From the NCBI GenBank assembly GCA_019112875.1, contig DXIO01000087.1, positions 1 to 47,990 on the forward strand: DNA of 47,990 bases, read 5' to 3'. The notes beneath the pieces are model-generated. The model was not told where the DNA came from. It did no database searches and saw only the letters and a list, made by a program, of their open reading frames with translations. How positions within the stretch are numbered: the first letter of the stretch is position 1; the number at the start of each line of letters is the position of its first letter. Both the position numbers and the translations under genes were made by a program. Shown here one piece after another: positions 8,734 through 16,777 of this stretch. The DNA is from Candidatus Aquabacterium excrementipullorum. GTDB taxonomy: Bacteria; Pseudomonadota; Gammaproteobacteria; Burkholderiales; Burkholderiaceae_C.

Positions 8734-8852
8734 ACCGGAGCGTTCACATCTTCGTTTTCCCACCGGCCGTGATTGGCAACAGACTGCACGGGACTTTTTT
8801 CCCATACTGGGCGCCATCGAGAACGAGCCGCTGAGCGGCGGAGAACGGCGCC

Positions 8853-10175
8853 ATGATCAGTGCGGAACAGAATGACTTGATGACGCGGGTGGGCCCAACG
8901 GCGCCCGCAGGCCAGCTGCTGCGGCGCTACTGGCAGCCCGTGGCCCTGCTCGATGAGCTGGACGGCCCGCGCCCCGTGCGCGCCGTGCGCCTGCTGGGGC
9001 AGGACCTGGTGCTGTTCCGCGATGAGCACGGCAACCTCGGCCTGATGGACCGCGACTGCCCGCACCGTGGCGCCGACCTGGCCTATGGCCGCATCGAGGG
9101 CGGCGGCCTGCGCTGCCCCTTCCACGGCTGGCTGTTCGATGCCAGCGGCCAGTGCCTGGAAACACCCGCAGAGCCGGCCGGCAGCAAGCTGTGCACGCGC
9201 ATCCGCCAGAAGGCCTACCCGGTGCAGGTGCGCAGCGGCATCGTGTTCGGCTACCTGGGCGAGGGCGAGCCGCCGGCCTTCCCTGAGTTCGACTGCTTCG
9301 TCGCACCCGATTCGCACACCTTCGCCTTCAAGGGCCACTTCGATTGCAACTGGCTGCAGGCGCTGGAGGTCGGGATCGACCCCGCCCATGCCTCCTACCT
9401 GCACCGCTTCTTCGAGGATGAGGACACGTCGGAAAGCTACGGCAAGCAGTTCCGCGGCGCCTCGGCCGATTCAAGCATGCCCATCACCAAGGTGCTGCGC
9501 GAGTACGACCGCCCCGAGATCCGCGTCGATCCCACCGACTACGGCATGCGCCTGACGGCCCTGCGCCGCTTGAGCGAACAGGACACGCATGTGCGCGTGA
9601 CCAACGTGGTGTTCCCGCAGGCCTTCGTGATCCCGATGAGCTCGGAGATGACGATCTCGCAATGGCACGTGCCCATCGACGACACCAGCTGCTACTGGTA
9701 CGCCATCTTCACCAGCTTCACCGGCCCGGTGGACAAGCAGCAGATGCGCGACCAGCGGCTTGAGCTGTACGAGCTGCCCGACTACATGCCGCGCAAGAAC
9801 CGGGCGAACAACTACGGCTACGACGTCAAGGAGCAGTTGACGGAGACCTACACCGGCATGGGCATGGACATCAACGTGCACGACCAGTGGGCGGTTGAAT
9901 CGCAGGGCCGGATCCAGGACCGCACGCGCGAGCACCTGGGCACCACCGACAAGGGCATCATCGCCTACCGCCGCATGCTGGTGGCGGCGATCGAGAACAC
10001 GCGCACGGGTGATGCGGCGCCGATGCTGATCGGCGCGGAAGAGGCTGCGCGCTTCAGCGGGCCGCCGTCCATCGATGGCATCGGCCAGGCCGCCAACCCC
10101 GATGACTACTGGCGAGACGCCGATCTGGAGCGCCGGCGCAAGTCCGACTGGGCGTCCGCGCGGCTGGCGGGCTGA
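8853..10175 (+). CDS. Rieske non-heme iron oxygenase, large subunit (phthalate-dioxygenase-like)
   Basis: The 440-residue protein has an N-terminal Rieske domain with CPH at 69-71 and CPFH at 88-91, so the cluster ligands are Cys69, His71, Cys88 and His91. A catalytic domain follows with D-x2-H-x4-H at 176-184 (DPAHASYLH), the usual mononuclear iron site. The length and the absence of a separate small-subunit gene point to the single-component alpha-type enzymes such as phthalate 4,5-dioxygenase, vanillate or dicamba demethylases, which hydroxylate or dealkylate aromatic and heterocyclic substrates. The ferredoxin and reductase genes 1.5-3 kb downstream complete a three-component system. The substrate is unknown. 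A CATACT -10-like word at 8803-8808 could belong to its promoter, though no good -35 is seen. Confidence 0.9.
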   Translation: MISAEQNDLMTRVGPTAPAGQLLRRYWQPVALLDELDGPRPVRAVRLLGQDLVLFRDEHGNLGLMDRDCPHRGADLAYGRIEGGGLRCPFHGWLFDASGQCLETPAEPAGSKLCTRIRQKAYPVQVRSGIVFGYLGEGEPPAFPEFDCFVAPDSHTFAFKGHFDCNWLQALEVGIDPAHASYLHRFFEDEDTSESYGKQFRGASADSSMPITKVLREYDRPEIRVDPTDYGMRLTALRRLSEQDTHVRVTNVVFPQAFVIPMSSEMTISQWHVPIDDTSCYWYAIFTSFTGPVDKQQMRDQRLELYELPDYMPRKNRANNYGYDVKEQLTETYTGMGMDINVHDQWAVESQGRIQDRTREHLGTTDKGIIAYRRMLVAAIENTRTGDAAPMLIGAEEAARFSGPPSIDGIGQAANPDDYWRDADLERRRKSDWASARLAG

Positions 10176-10185
10176 GGGCATCGGC

Positions 10186-11622
10186 ATGAGCTTCGTCGAA
10201 CGCCACGGGCTGTGGTCCGATGCGCAAGTGCTGGCCGCCCGCGAGATCGATGCACGCATCGACGCGGGTGACATCGAGGTGCTGCGCTTCGCCTTTGCCG
10301 ATCAGCACGGCATCCTGCGTGGCAAGACGCTGGTGGCCGCCGAGGCACGCGCCTGCCTGCGCAGCGGCGTGAACATGACGACCACCCTGCTGGCCAAGGA
10401 CACCTCGCACAAGACGGTGTTCCCGGTGTTCAGCACCGGGGGCGGCTTCGATTTCGAGGGCATGCAGGGCGGGGCGGATTTCACCATCGTGGCAGACCCG
10501 TGCACCTTCCGCATCCTGCCGTGGGCGCACAAGACGGGCTGGGTGCTGTGCGACGCGGTGATGCGCGATGGCAGCCCATCGCCATTGGACACGCGCCAGA
10601 TCATGCGCCGTGCGGTGAGCCGGCTGGCCGCGCACAAGCTCGATTTCATCGCGGGTCTGGAGGTGGAGTTCCATGTCTTCAGGCTGGACAAGGAGCGCAT
10701 GGCCCTGGGCGATTCGGGCCAGCCCGGCACGCCGCCGGAGGTGTCGCTGCTGTCGCACGGCCACCAGTACCTGACGGAGCTGCGCTACGACCGCGCCGAG
10801 CCGCTGATGGAGCTGCTGCGCACGCAGCTTCTGGCGCTGGGCCTGCCGCTGCGCTCGCTGGAGATCGAGTTCGGCCCCAGCCAGTTCGAGCTGACCTTCG
10901 GCCCCACGGCGGGCCTGCTGCCGGCCGACACCATGGTGCTGCTGCGCAGTGCGGTCAAGCAGATCTGCCAGCGCCATGGCTACCACGCCACCTTCATGTG
11001 CCGCCCGAAGATCCCGAATGTGATGTCCAGCGGCTGGCATCTGCACCAGTCGCTGCAGCACATGGACGATGGCCGCAACGCTTTCATCCCCGAGCACGAA
11101 GGCGATCCGCTCAGTGCGCTGGGCATGCACTACCTGGCGGGCCTGAAGGCGCATGCGCGAGGCGCGGCCGCATTGGCCAGCCCCACGCTCAATGGCTATC
11201 GGCGCTACCGGCCGTTCTCGCTGGCGCCGGACCGGGCCGCCTGGGCGCGTGACAACCGTGGCGCGATGCTGCGCGTGCTCGGTGGTGTGGGCGATGCGGG
11301 CTCGCGCATCGAGAACCGCGTGGGCGAGCCCACGGCCAACCCCTACCTGTACCTGGCCTCGCAGCTGTTCTCGGGCCTCGATGGCATCGAGCGCGAACTG
11401 GCGCCAGGCCCGTCGGCCGATGTGCCCTACGAGACGCCCGCCGATCCTTTGCCACGCTCGCTGGGCGAGGCGCTGCAGTGCCTGCGTGACGACGAGGTGC
11501 TGTGCACGTACCTGGGCCCGCGCTTCGTGGACTACCTGTGCCACATCAAGGAGGCGGAGATCGCCCGCTTCAACCTCGAGGTGACCGACTGGGAACACCG
11601 CGAATACTTCGACCTGTTCTGA
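10186..11622 (+). CDS. Glutamine-synthetase-like gamma-glutamyl-amine/amide ligase
   Basis: The ATG at 10186 gives 478 residues. The glutamine synthetase fold is evident from the metal ligands in GLEVEF (about 158-162) and EIEFGPSQFELTF (about 226-238). Further matches are HATFMCRPK (267-275), the SGWHLHQS loop (282-289), NGYRRYRPFS and ENRVGEPTANPYLYLA. The adenylylation-site region of housekeeping GlnA is not apparent. In catabolic clusters such proteins ligate glutamate to amines with ATP, for example PuuA (putrescine), IpuC (isopropylamine) and AtdA1/TdnQ (aniline, alongside a Rieske dioxygenase). The position directly behind a Rieske oxygenase strongly recalls the aniline case. I infer that glutamylation activates or detoxifies an amine substrate of this cluster. 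It is followed by the ferredoxin after 4 bp. Confidence 0.88.
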   Translation: MSFVERHGLWSDAQVLAAREIDARIDAGDIEVLRFAFADQHGILRGKTLVAAEARACLRSGVNMTTTLLAKDTSHKTVFPVFSTGGGFDFEGMQGGADFTIVADPCTFRILPWAHKTGWVLCDAVMRDGSPSPLDTRQIMRRAVSRLAAHKLDFIAGLEVEFHVFRLDKERMALGDSGQPGTPPEVSLLSHGHQYLTELRYDRAEPLMELLRTQLLALGLPLRSLEIEFGPSQFELTFGPTAGLLPADTMVLLRSAVKQICQRHGYHATFMCRPKIPNVMSSGWHLHQSLQHMDDGRNAFIPEHEGDPLSALGMHYLAGLKAHARGAAALASPTLNGYRRYRPFSLAPDRAAWARDNRGAMLRVLGGVGDAGSRIENRVGEPTANPYLYLASQLFSGLDGIERELAPGPSADVPYETPADPLPRSLGEALQCLRDDEVLCTYLGPRFVDYLCHIKEAEIARFNLEVTDWEHREYFDLF

Positions 11623-11626
11623 CGCC

Positions 11627-11950
11627 ATGCCCGCCATCCACTTCGTTCTCAAGGACGCTTCTGTCCGCACCCTCGACGCGCGCGAAGGCGCCTCGGTGAT
11701 GGAGGCCGCCATCTTCGGCAATGTGCGCGGCATCGATGCCGAATGCGGAGGCTCCTGTGCCTGCGCCACCTGCCATGTCTACGTGGACGAGGCCGATCTG
11801 GCCCGCCTGCCACCACCCGATCAGATCGAGGCCGAGATGCTGGAGGCCGTGGCCGCCGAGCGCCGCCCAGGCAGCCGCCTGTCGTGCCAGATCATGATGA
11901 CGCCCGCGCTGGACGGCCTGACCGTGCACGTGCCCGAGACGCAGGTCTGA
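11627..11950 (+). CDS. [2Fe-2S] ferredoxin, adrenodoxin/putidaredoxin type
   Basis: The 107-residue protein has cluster cysteines at 40, 46, 49 (C-x5-C-x2-C in ECGGSCACATC) and 87 (RLSCQI), the spacing of vertebrate-type ferredoxins such as putidaredoxin and the dicamba-demethylase ferredoxin. A non-ligand Cys44 is also present. It would pass electrons from the reductase encoded 2 bp downstream to the Rieske oxygenase. The intervening position of the ligase gene shows that all four are one transcription unit. The same ferredoxin type also serves P450s, but none is encoded in the window. Confidence 0.92.
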   Translation: MPAIHFVLKDASVRTLDAREGASVMEAAIFGNVRGIDAECGGSCACATCHVYVDEADLARLPPPDQIEAEMLEAVAAERRPGSRLSCQIMMTPALDGLTVHVPETQV

Positions 11951-11952
11951 GC

Positions 11953-13200
11953 ATGGGCGGTGATGCACCCTTGTTGATCGCCGGAGCCTCGTACGCGGGC
12001 CTCCAGGTGGCGAGCAGCGCACGCGAGGCGGGCTATGCGGGCCGCATCGTGATGGTGGGTGACGAGGTGCACTTGCCTTACCAGCGGCCGCCCTTGTCCA
12101 AGGGCCTGCTGACGGGCAAGACGGATGTGGCGCAGCTGTCGATGAGGCCGCCCGCCTTCTTCGATGAGCAGCGCATCGAGCTGTGCCTGGGACGGCGCAT
12201 CACGGCCTGGGACCGTGAACGGCGCGAGGTGCTGCTGGACGATGGCTCGCGGATGGCGCATGGGCCCCTGGTGATCGCCACGGGTGCGCGGGCGCGCATG
12301 CTGAATGTGCCGGGTGCCGCGCTGCAGGGCGTGATGCCCTTGCGCACGCTGGACGATGCGGTGCGCCTGCGCGAGGCGATGCCCGATGCCAGGGGCGTGT
12401 GCGTGATCGGTGGTGGCTTCATCGGGCTGGAAGTGGCGTCGGCGCTTGCGGCGCAAGGGCTGCGCGTGACGGTGGTGGAGGCCCAAGCCCGGCTGCTGGC
12501 CCGCGCCTTCACGCCGACGATGTCCCACTACGTGCAGCAGGTGCATGAAGCCCATGGCGTGGCCGTGCGCTGCGGCCGCGCCGTGCGCGCGGTGCTGGGC
12601 GAAGGCCGTGTGCACGCGGTGGAACTGGACGATGGCGAGCGCATCGTGTGCTCGTTGGTGATCGTGGGCATTGGCGTGTTGCCGAACACCGAATGGGCCG
12701 TGCAGGCTGGTTTGAAGGCTGATGCCTCCGGTGGTGTGCTGGTCGATGCCCTGGGACGCACCGAGTGCCCCGGCGTGTTCGCCGCGGGTGATTGCGCCGC
12801 GATGGCGAACCCCTACGCGCTGGTACCGGGGCAGCCGGTGAGGCTGGAGAGCATCCAGGCCGCCAACGACGGGGCGAGGGCCATCGCGTCGGCCCTGGTG
12901 GACAGGCCCGTGCCTTGCGAGGCCGTGCCCTGGTTCTGGAGCGACCAGCATGGGCTCAAGCTGCAGATGGCCGGTCTGGGCGATGCGGGTGATGCGCTGG
13001 TGGTGCGTGGCGACATGGCCGCGCACCGGTTCACGGCCTTCCATCTGCGTGATGGCCGCGTCGTGGCGGCGCATTCGGTGAACCGGCCGGCCGAGCATCT
13101 GCTGGCGCGCAAGCTGGTGGGTGCGCGGGTGCGTCTGACGGCTGAAGCATTGGCCGATGAGGCTTTCGACCTCAAGGCGGCCTTGGCTTCTGCGGCTTGA
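11953..13200 (+). CDS. FAD-dependent ferredoxin reductase (putidaredoxin-reductase-like)
   Basis: The ATG at 11953, two bases after the ferredoxin stop, gives 415 residues. FAD binding is shown by GASYAG at 11-16, a slight variant of GxGxxG, and by GVFAAGDCA later. NAD binding is shown by GGGFIG at 153-158, followed by an acidic strand end VVEAQARLL. The motif LPYQRPPLSKGLL and the C-terminal reductase domain (WFWSDQHGLKLQMAG) are typical of the putidaredoxin/rhodocoxin/dicamba reductase group. It transfers electrons from NAD(P)H to the adjacent ferredoxin. Genes at 8853-13200 thus form oxygenase, ligase, ferredoxin and reductase in one operon. It converges with the amidohydrolase gene with only 26 bp between stops and no clear terminator. 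Confidence 0.93.
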   Translation: MGGDAPLLIAGASYAGLQVASSAREAGYAGRIVMVGDEVHLPYQRPPLSKGLLTGKTDVAQLSMRPPAFFDEQRIELCLGRRITAWDRERREVLLDDGSRMAHGPLVIATGARARMLNVPGAALQGVMPLRTLDDAVRLREAMPDARGVCVIGGGFIGLEVASALAAQGLRVTVVEAQARLLARAFTPTMSHYVQQVHEAHGVAVRCGRAVRAVLGEGRVHAVELDDGERIVCSLVIVGIGVLPNTEWAVQAGLKADASGGVLVDALGRTECPGVFAAGDCAAMANPYALVPGQPVRLESIQAANDGARAIASALVDRPVPCEAVPWFWSDQHGLKLQMAGLGDAGDALVVRGDMAAHRFTAFHLRDGRVVAAHSVNRPAEHLLARKLVGARVRLTAEALADEAFDLKAALASAA

Positions 13201-13226
13201 GCGTTCCTTGAGCGCACCCGTTGGTG

Positions 13227-14690
13227 TCAGCAGCCGGTGCAACCGTGGTGCTTGAGCAGGGCACCATGCAGCCGACCAATCGCGGCCCGGTCTGGTGGCT
13301 CTTCGCGCTCCGCACGGCGTGCCTGCGAGATCAGCTCGTCTTCCAGGGCTGTCAGGTCCACGCTCACGCAGCGGCCATCGGCCACCACGGTACGTCCGCC
13401 GACGATGAGCTGTCGCACATCGCGCCGCGCGGCACGGCCTACGATCAAGTCGAGCAGTGAAGGCCGGTCTGCGGCCACGCGATCGCGGGTGAGGCGTCGC
13501 GTGTCCAGCAGCAGCAGGTCCGCCGGCGCGCCTTCGCGCAGCACGCCGCCACCATCATCCCCCACCACGGTGCGGCGGCCGTCGATGCAGACAGCCTTGA
13601 ACAGGTCCGCCATCGTGAAGCGGGCTTGACCATCGCTGGTGCCCAGGTGGTGCCAGGCCAGGCGCAGTTCGCGCAGCATGTCCTCGTCGTCGTCCAGGCT
13701 CATGCCGTCCAGGCCCAGGCCGAAGCGCAGGCCCGCGTCCAGGTAGCGTGACCAGGGCGGCACGCCCGAGCGCAGCCGCAGGTTGGATGACACATTGGCC
13801 GACACGGTCACACCGCGTTCGGCCAGCAGCGCGCAATCGGCCGGTGTCAGCCACACGGCGTGCGCCACGGTCAGCCGAGGCGTGAGCAGGCCGACGGCAT
13901 CGAGGTGGTGCAGCAGGCCTTGCGGGTGCGTCATCTCGGCCCATTCGCGCTGACGCCGTGTCTCGAAAAGGTGCATGTGCACGCGCCGGCCGGTGTCGGC
14001 GCTGGCCTGCGCGATGGCGGCCAGTGTGTCGTCGTCCACCCATTGCGGGCCCACGGGGCCGTACTGCACCTGGAAGCCTTCGTGTTCCAGCTCGGCGATG
14101 GCCTCGACCAGCGCGAAGTTCTCGGCGGTGCTGCGCGCGGGCTGGCGCATCTGGCGGATGCGGGCGTGGTCTTCAGGCGGCAGGCGCGCGAACAGCGGCT
14201 CGATGTCGCCGTAGAGCACGCTGTTGCGGCCGGCGAAGGGTACGGCGAAGCCGATGCGCAGGCCCACATCGCGCGCGGCGCTGGCCACGCCTTCGGCTTC
14301 CTTCAGCAGCGCGCGGCCATCCTGCGTGTTGTGGCAGTGGTTGGCCACGGCGATACCACCTTCGGCCATGCGCGCGAAGGCCACGGCGGCGCGCAGGTAG
14401 GGATCGACGCGGGGCTCGTAGGCCAGCTCGGGCAGCCAAGTTTCCAGCGACTGGTCACGCGCGCCGAAAGCCAGTGTGCGCAGGCCGCGCCCGTGGTCGT
14501 GGGCATTGGCCAGCGCGGGCAGGGCGGCGAGGTGCTGTGATGCGCCTTGCGGGAGGTCCGTGTTGGCGATGGGCTCGATGCGTTCGATGCGGCCATCCTG
14601 CAGGTGCAGGCGTGCGGCACCCGATGGCGCCTGGGCGCCGGGCTGTTCGAAAAAGTGCGCAACGTCGATGGACAAAGGCTCCGCGCTCAC
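13227..14690 (-). CDS. Amidohydrolase/deaminase-like metalloenzyme
   Basis: A GTG at 14690, overlapping the SDR stop as GTGA, gives 487 residues. No nearby ATG fits, because the SDR occupies the upstream DNA. Metal-site motifs of the TIM-barrel amidohydrolases appear in order: HDH at 64-66, HCH at 118-120, HMH at 238-240, H277 (VAHAVW) and D328 (GLDGMS). The SANVSSNLRLRSG stretch before D328 is typical of the cytosine-deaminase/chlorohydrolase/guanine-deaminase branch, so it probably deaminates or hydrolyses a ring nitrogen compound. An unusual detail is the C-terminal tail HHGCTGC, which has two cysteines at the very end. It is transcribed after the SDR from the promoter region shared with the LysR gene. 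Confidence 0.87.
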   Translation of the reverse strand: MSAEPLSIDVAHFFEQPGAQAPSGAARLHLQDGRIERIEPIANTDLPQGASQHLAALPALANAHDHGRGLRTLAFGARDQSLETWLPELAYEPRVDPYLRAAVAFARMAEGGIAVANHCHNTQDGRALLKEAEGVASAARDVGLRIGFAVPFAGRNSVLYGDIEPLFARLPPEDHARIRQMRQPARSTAENFALVEAIAELEHEGFQVQYGPVGPQWVDDDTLAAIAQASADTGRRVHMHLFETRRQREWAEMTHPQGLLHHLDAVGLLTPRLTVAHAVWLTPADCALLAERGVTVSANVSSNLRLRSGVPPWSRYLDAGLRFGLGLDGMSLDDDEDMLRELRLAWHHLGTSDGQARFTMADLFKAVCIDGRRTVVGDDGGGVLREGAPADLLLLDTRRLTRDRVAADRPSLLDLIVGRAARRDVRQLIVGGRTVVADGRCVSVDLTALEDELISQARRAEREEPPDRAAIGRLHGALLKHHGCTGC

Positions 14691-15478
14691 AGCGATGCCC
14701 AGCCACCATCCACCGGCAGATCGACCCCCGTGATCTGCCGCGAGACATCCGAGGCCAGGAACAGGCAGGCATTGGCCACGTCGTTCACGGTGGTGATGCG
14801 GCGCATGGCGTACTCCTCGGCGTGGCGCACCTCGGCCTGCGCCTCGTCCAGGCCGTATTTGTCCATGGCCTCGGGGATCCACTTGGTGCGAAAGCGCTCG
14901 TCATCGACCATGCCGGGCGCCACGAAGTTCACGTTGATGTTGTGCTGGCCGGCCTCGATGGCGGCGGACTTGGTCACGCCGCGCAGGCCCCATTTGGACG
15001 CGGAATAGGCCATGCGGCCCGCACGCGCGCGCATGCCGTAGGTGCCGCCCACGTTGACGATCTTGCCATAGCGCCGCGCGATCATGCGGGGCAGCACGGC
15101 ACGCATGGTGTTGAAGCAGCCCAGCAGGTTGACCTGCATGGTGTGCTCGAACTCCTCGGGCGAGGTGTTCCAGGTGGCGTCGCCGATGGGGCCGGTGTCG
15201 CTGGCCACGTTGATCAGGCCGTCGATGTGCCCGAAATGCTGCACGGCCAGTTCCGCCATGCGGTCGGTCTCGTGGGGCTTGGTGATGTCGCAGCGCACCG
15301 GCAGCGCGATGCCGCCGCCGCCTTCGGTCTTCATCGCGATGGATTCGATGGCATCGAGGTCGCGGCTGGCCAGCACCAGCTTGCAGCCCTCGCGGGCGAA
15401 GGCCAGGGTGATGGCCGGCCCAAGCCCCTTGGTGGGGCCGGTGATGATGATGACTTTGCCGTTCAGGCCCAGGTCCAT
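14687..15478 (-). CDS. SDR family oxidoreductase (first of three related SDRs)
   Basis: The ATG at 15478, with AAGGAC six bases upstream, gives 263 residues. NAD(P) binding is seen in TGPTKGLG (13-20). The YxxxK pair is Y158 and K162. The position 13 residues before the tyrosine, normally the catalytic serine, is Gly145, with Thr146 next to it, inside a VNVGGTYGM segment. The same GGT(Y/H)G arrangement occurs in the SDRs at 28635 and 38709. The protein ends with the usual ITGVDLPVDGGW. It probably oxidises or reduces an alcohol/ketone in the pathway. It diverges from the LysR gene and is translationally coupled to the amidohydrolase. Confidence 0.9.
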   Translation of the reverse strand: MDLGLNGKVIIITGPTKGLGPAITLAFAREGCKLVLASRDLDAIESIAMKTEGGGGIALPVRCDITKPHETDRMAELAVQHFGHIDGLINVASDTGPIGDATWNTSPEEFEHTMQVNLLGCFNTMRAVLPRMIARRYGKIVNVGGTYGMRARAGRMAYSASKWGLRGVTKSAAIEAGQHNINVNFVAPGMVDDERFRTKWIPEAMDKYGLDEAQAEVRHAEEYAMRRITTVNDVANACLFLASDVSRQITGVDLPVDGGWASL

Positions 15479-15665
15479 GGTGTGTCCTTGACTGTGACAT
15501 CCGGCCGGTGTGGCGCACCGACTGGCACTTCTATTGCTTTGTTCATCTGCATAACCGCGCGGGGCCGATCTCTTGCAGTGCGTTTCCATCGTATGGGGCG
15601 CCGGCGATTTCAGGTGGTGCCAAATTCGCGCGGAGGCGTTGACCTTTCGTGACCAAGGAGTACAC
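15479..15665. promoter_or_regulatory. Divergent SDR/LysR intergenic control region
   Basis: These 187 bp separate the SDR (minus) from the LysR regulator (plus), the standard setting in which a LysR protein controls its own gene and the divergent target. The segment is slightly less GC-rich around 15528-15555 than the coding DNA. I could not pick out a convincing T-N11-A palindrome by eye, so the operator position is left open. AAGGAG at 15655-15660 is the ribosome site of the LysR gene. Confidence 0.5.
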
Positions 15666-16655
15666 GTGGCTTTACGAAACATGCGCGTCCTGCGTTATCT
15701 CGAGGAAGTGGCCCGATTCGGTTCGGTGCGCCACGCGGCCGAGCAACTGCATGTGACCCCGTCCGCCCTGTTGCGGCGCATCCAGGATGTGGAATCGGAC
15801 ATGGGCGCCGCCCTGTTCGAGCGCACCTCGTCGGGCGTGCAGCTCACGGCGGCGGGCGAGCTTTTCATCGGCTGGATCAAGAAGCAGAGCGCCGACCTGC
15901 GGCGCGTCTATTCGCAGATCGAGGCGCTCAATGGCCTGCGCCGGGGCGAGATCCGCATCGCCTGCAGCCAGGCCGTGGCGCGCGGCTTCCTCATGGAGGA
16001 GGTGGTGGCCTTCCGCGCCCAGCATCCGCTGGTCAAGATGGGCATCACGGTGTGCGACCACACCACCGCGATGCGCCACCTGATGGCCTACGAGGTCGAT
16101 CTGGTGCTGGTGTTCCGCCCGCCGCATGCGGCCGAGCTGCAGCCGGTGATGTCCATCGGGCAGGGCATGGTGGCGGTGATGGCGCATGACCACCCGCTGG
16201 CCGCCAAGGAGCGCCTGCGCGTGCGCGATTGCCTGATGTACGACCTGGCGCTGCCGGAGCCGAGCTACTCGGGCCGCACGCTGATCGACCAGGTGCTGGC
16301 GCGGGGCTCGGTGCAGCCCAACCCGGTGATCGAGTCGAACTCCTTCGACCTGCTGGCCGACCTGGTCAAGGGCACGGAGATCGTCAGCTTCCAGGTGGAC
16401 ATCGGCGCCAGCCGCTGGCGCGACGATCCCGAGCTGGCCGTGCGCCCGATCGACGAGGCCGATGGCGCGCATGGCCCGCTGGTGCTGGGGCAGCTCAAGG
16501 GCCGCACCCTGCCACTGCCGGCGGCGCGCTTCGCCGAACAGCTGGCCCGCCGGCTGGACGACATGCGCTCGCTGCCGATGGACGAGGCCGTGGCCCGCGA
16601 CAACAAGCCGCCCGCGGCCGTGAAGGACCTGGAGACCGAGGACGAGCTGGATTGA
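15666..16655 (+). CDS. LysR-family transcriptional regulator
   Basis: A GTG at 15666 lies five bases after AAGGAG and gives 329 residues; the ATG at 15681 is an alternative. The N-terminal winged helix-turn-helix is clear in YLEEVARFGSVRHAAEQLHVTP SALLRRIQ (about 11-40), followed by DMGAALFERTSSGVQLTAAGE. The effector-binding domain continues through LRRGEIRIACSQAV. The C-terminus is extended by about 20 acidic/lysine-rich residues (KDLETEDELD end). It most likely senses a pathway intermediate and controls the divergent SDR/amidohydrolase pair, perhaps also the Rieske operon. It is the only dedicated regulator seen in the 30-kb catabolic region. Confidence 0.92.
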   Translation: MALRNMRVLRYLEEVARFGSVRHAAEQLHVTPSALLRRIQDVESDMGAALFERTSSGVQLTAAGELFIGWIKKQSADLRRVYSQIEALNGLRRGEIRIACSQAVARGFLMEEVVAFRAQHPLVKMGITVCDHTTAMRHLMAYEVDLVLVFRPPHAAELQPVMSIGQGMVAVMAHDHPLAAKERLRVRDCLMYDLALPEPSYSGRTLIDQVLARGSVQPNPVIESNSFDLLADLVKGTEIVSFQVDIGASRWRDDPELAVRPIDEADGAHGPLVLGQLKGRTLPLPAARFAEQLARRLDDMRSLPMDEAVARDNKPPAAVKDLETEDELD

Positions 16656-16777
16656 GGGCCGGGCGCGCGTGTAGCCGTGAGCGCGGCCCGCACGCGCGAA
16701 AACGGCGACACGCGCTGGCGCGCGACTGCCTAGGATGGAACCGCCATTTCATCTTTGCGTGCTGAGTCGCTGTTCGC

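Noticed and set aside
8774..8788. Sigma-54-like TGGCAA...TGCA upstream of the Rieske gene
   Set aside because: The spacing between the -24 and -12 parts is one base short of the strict sigma-54 requirement.
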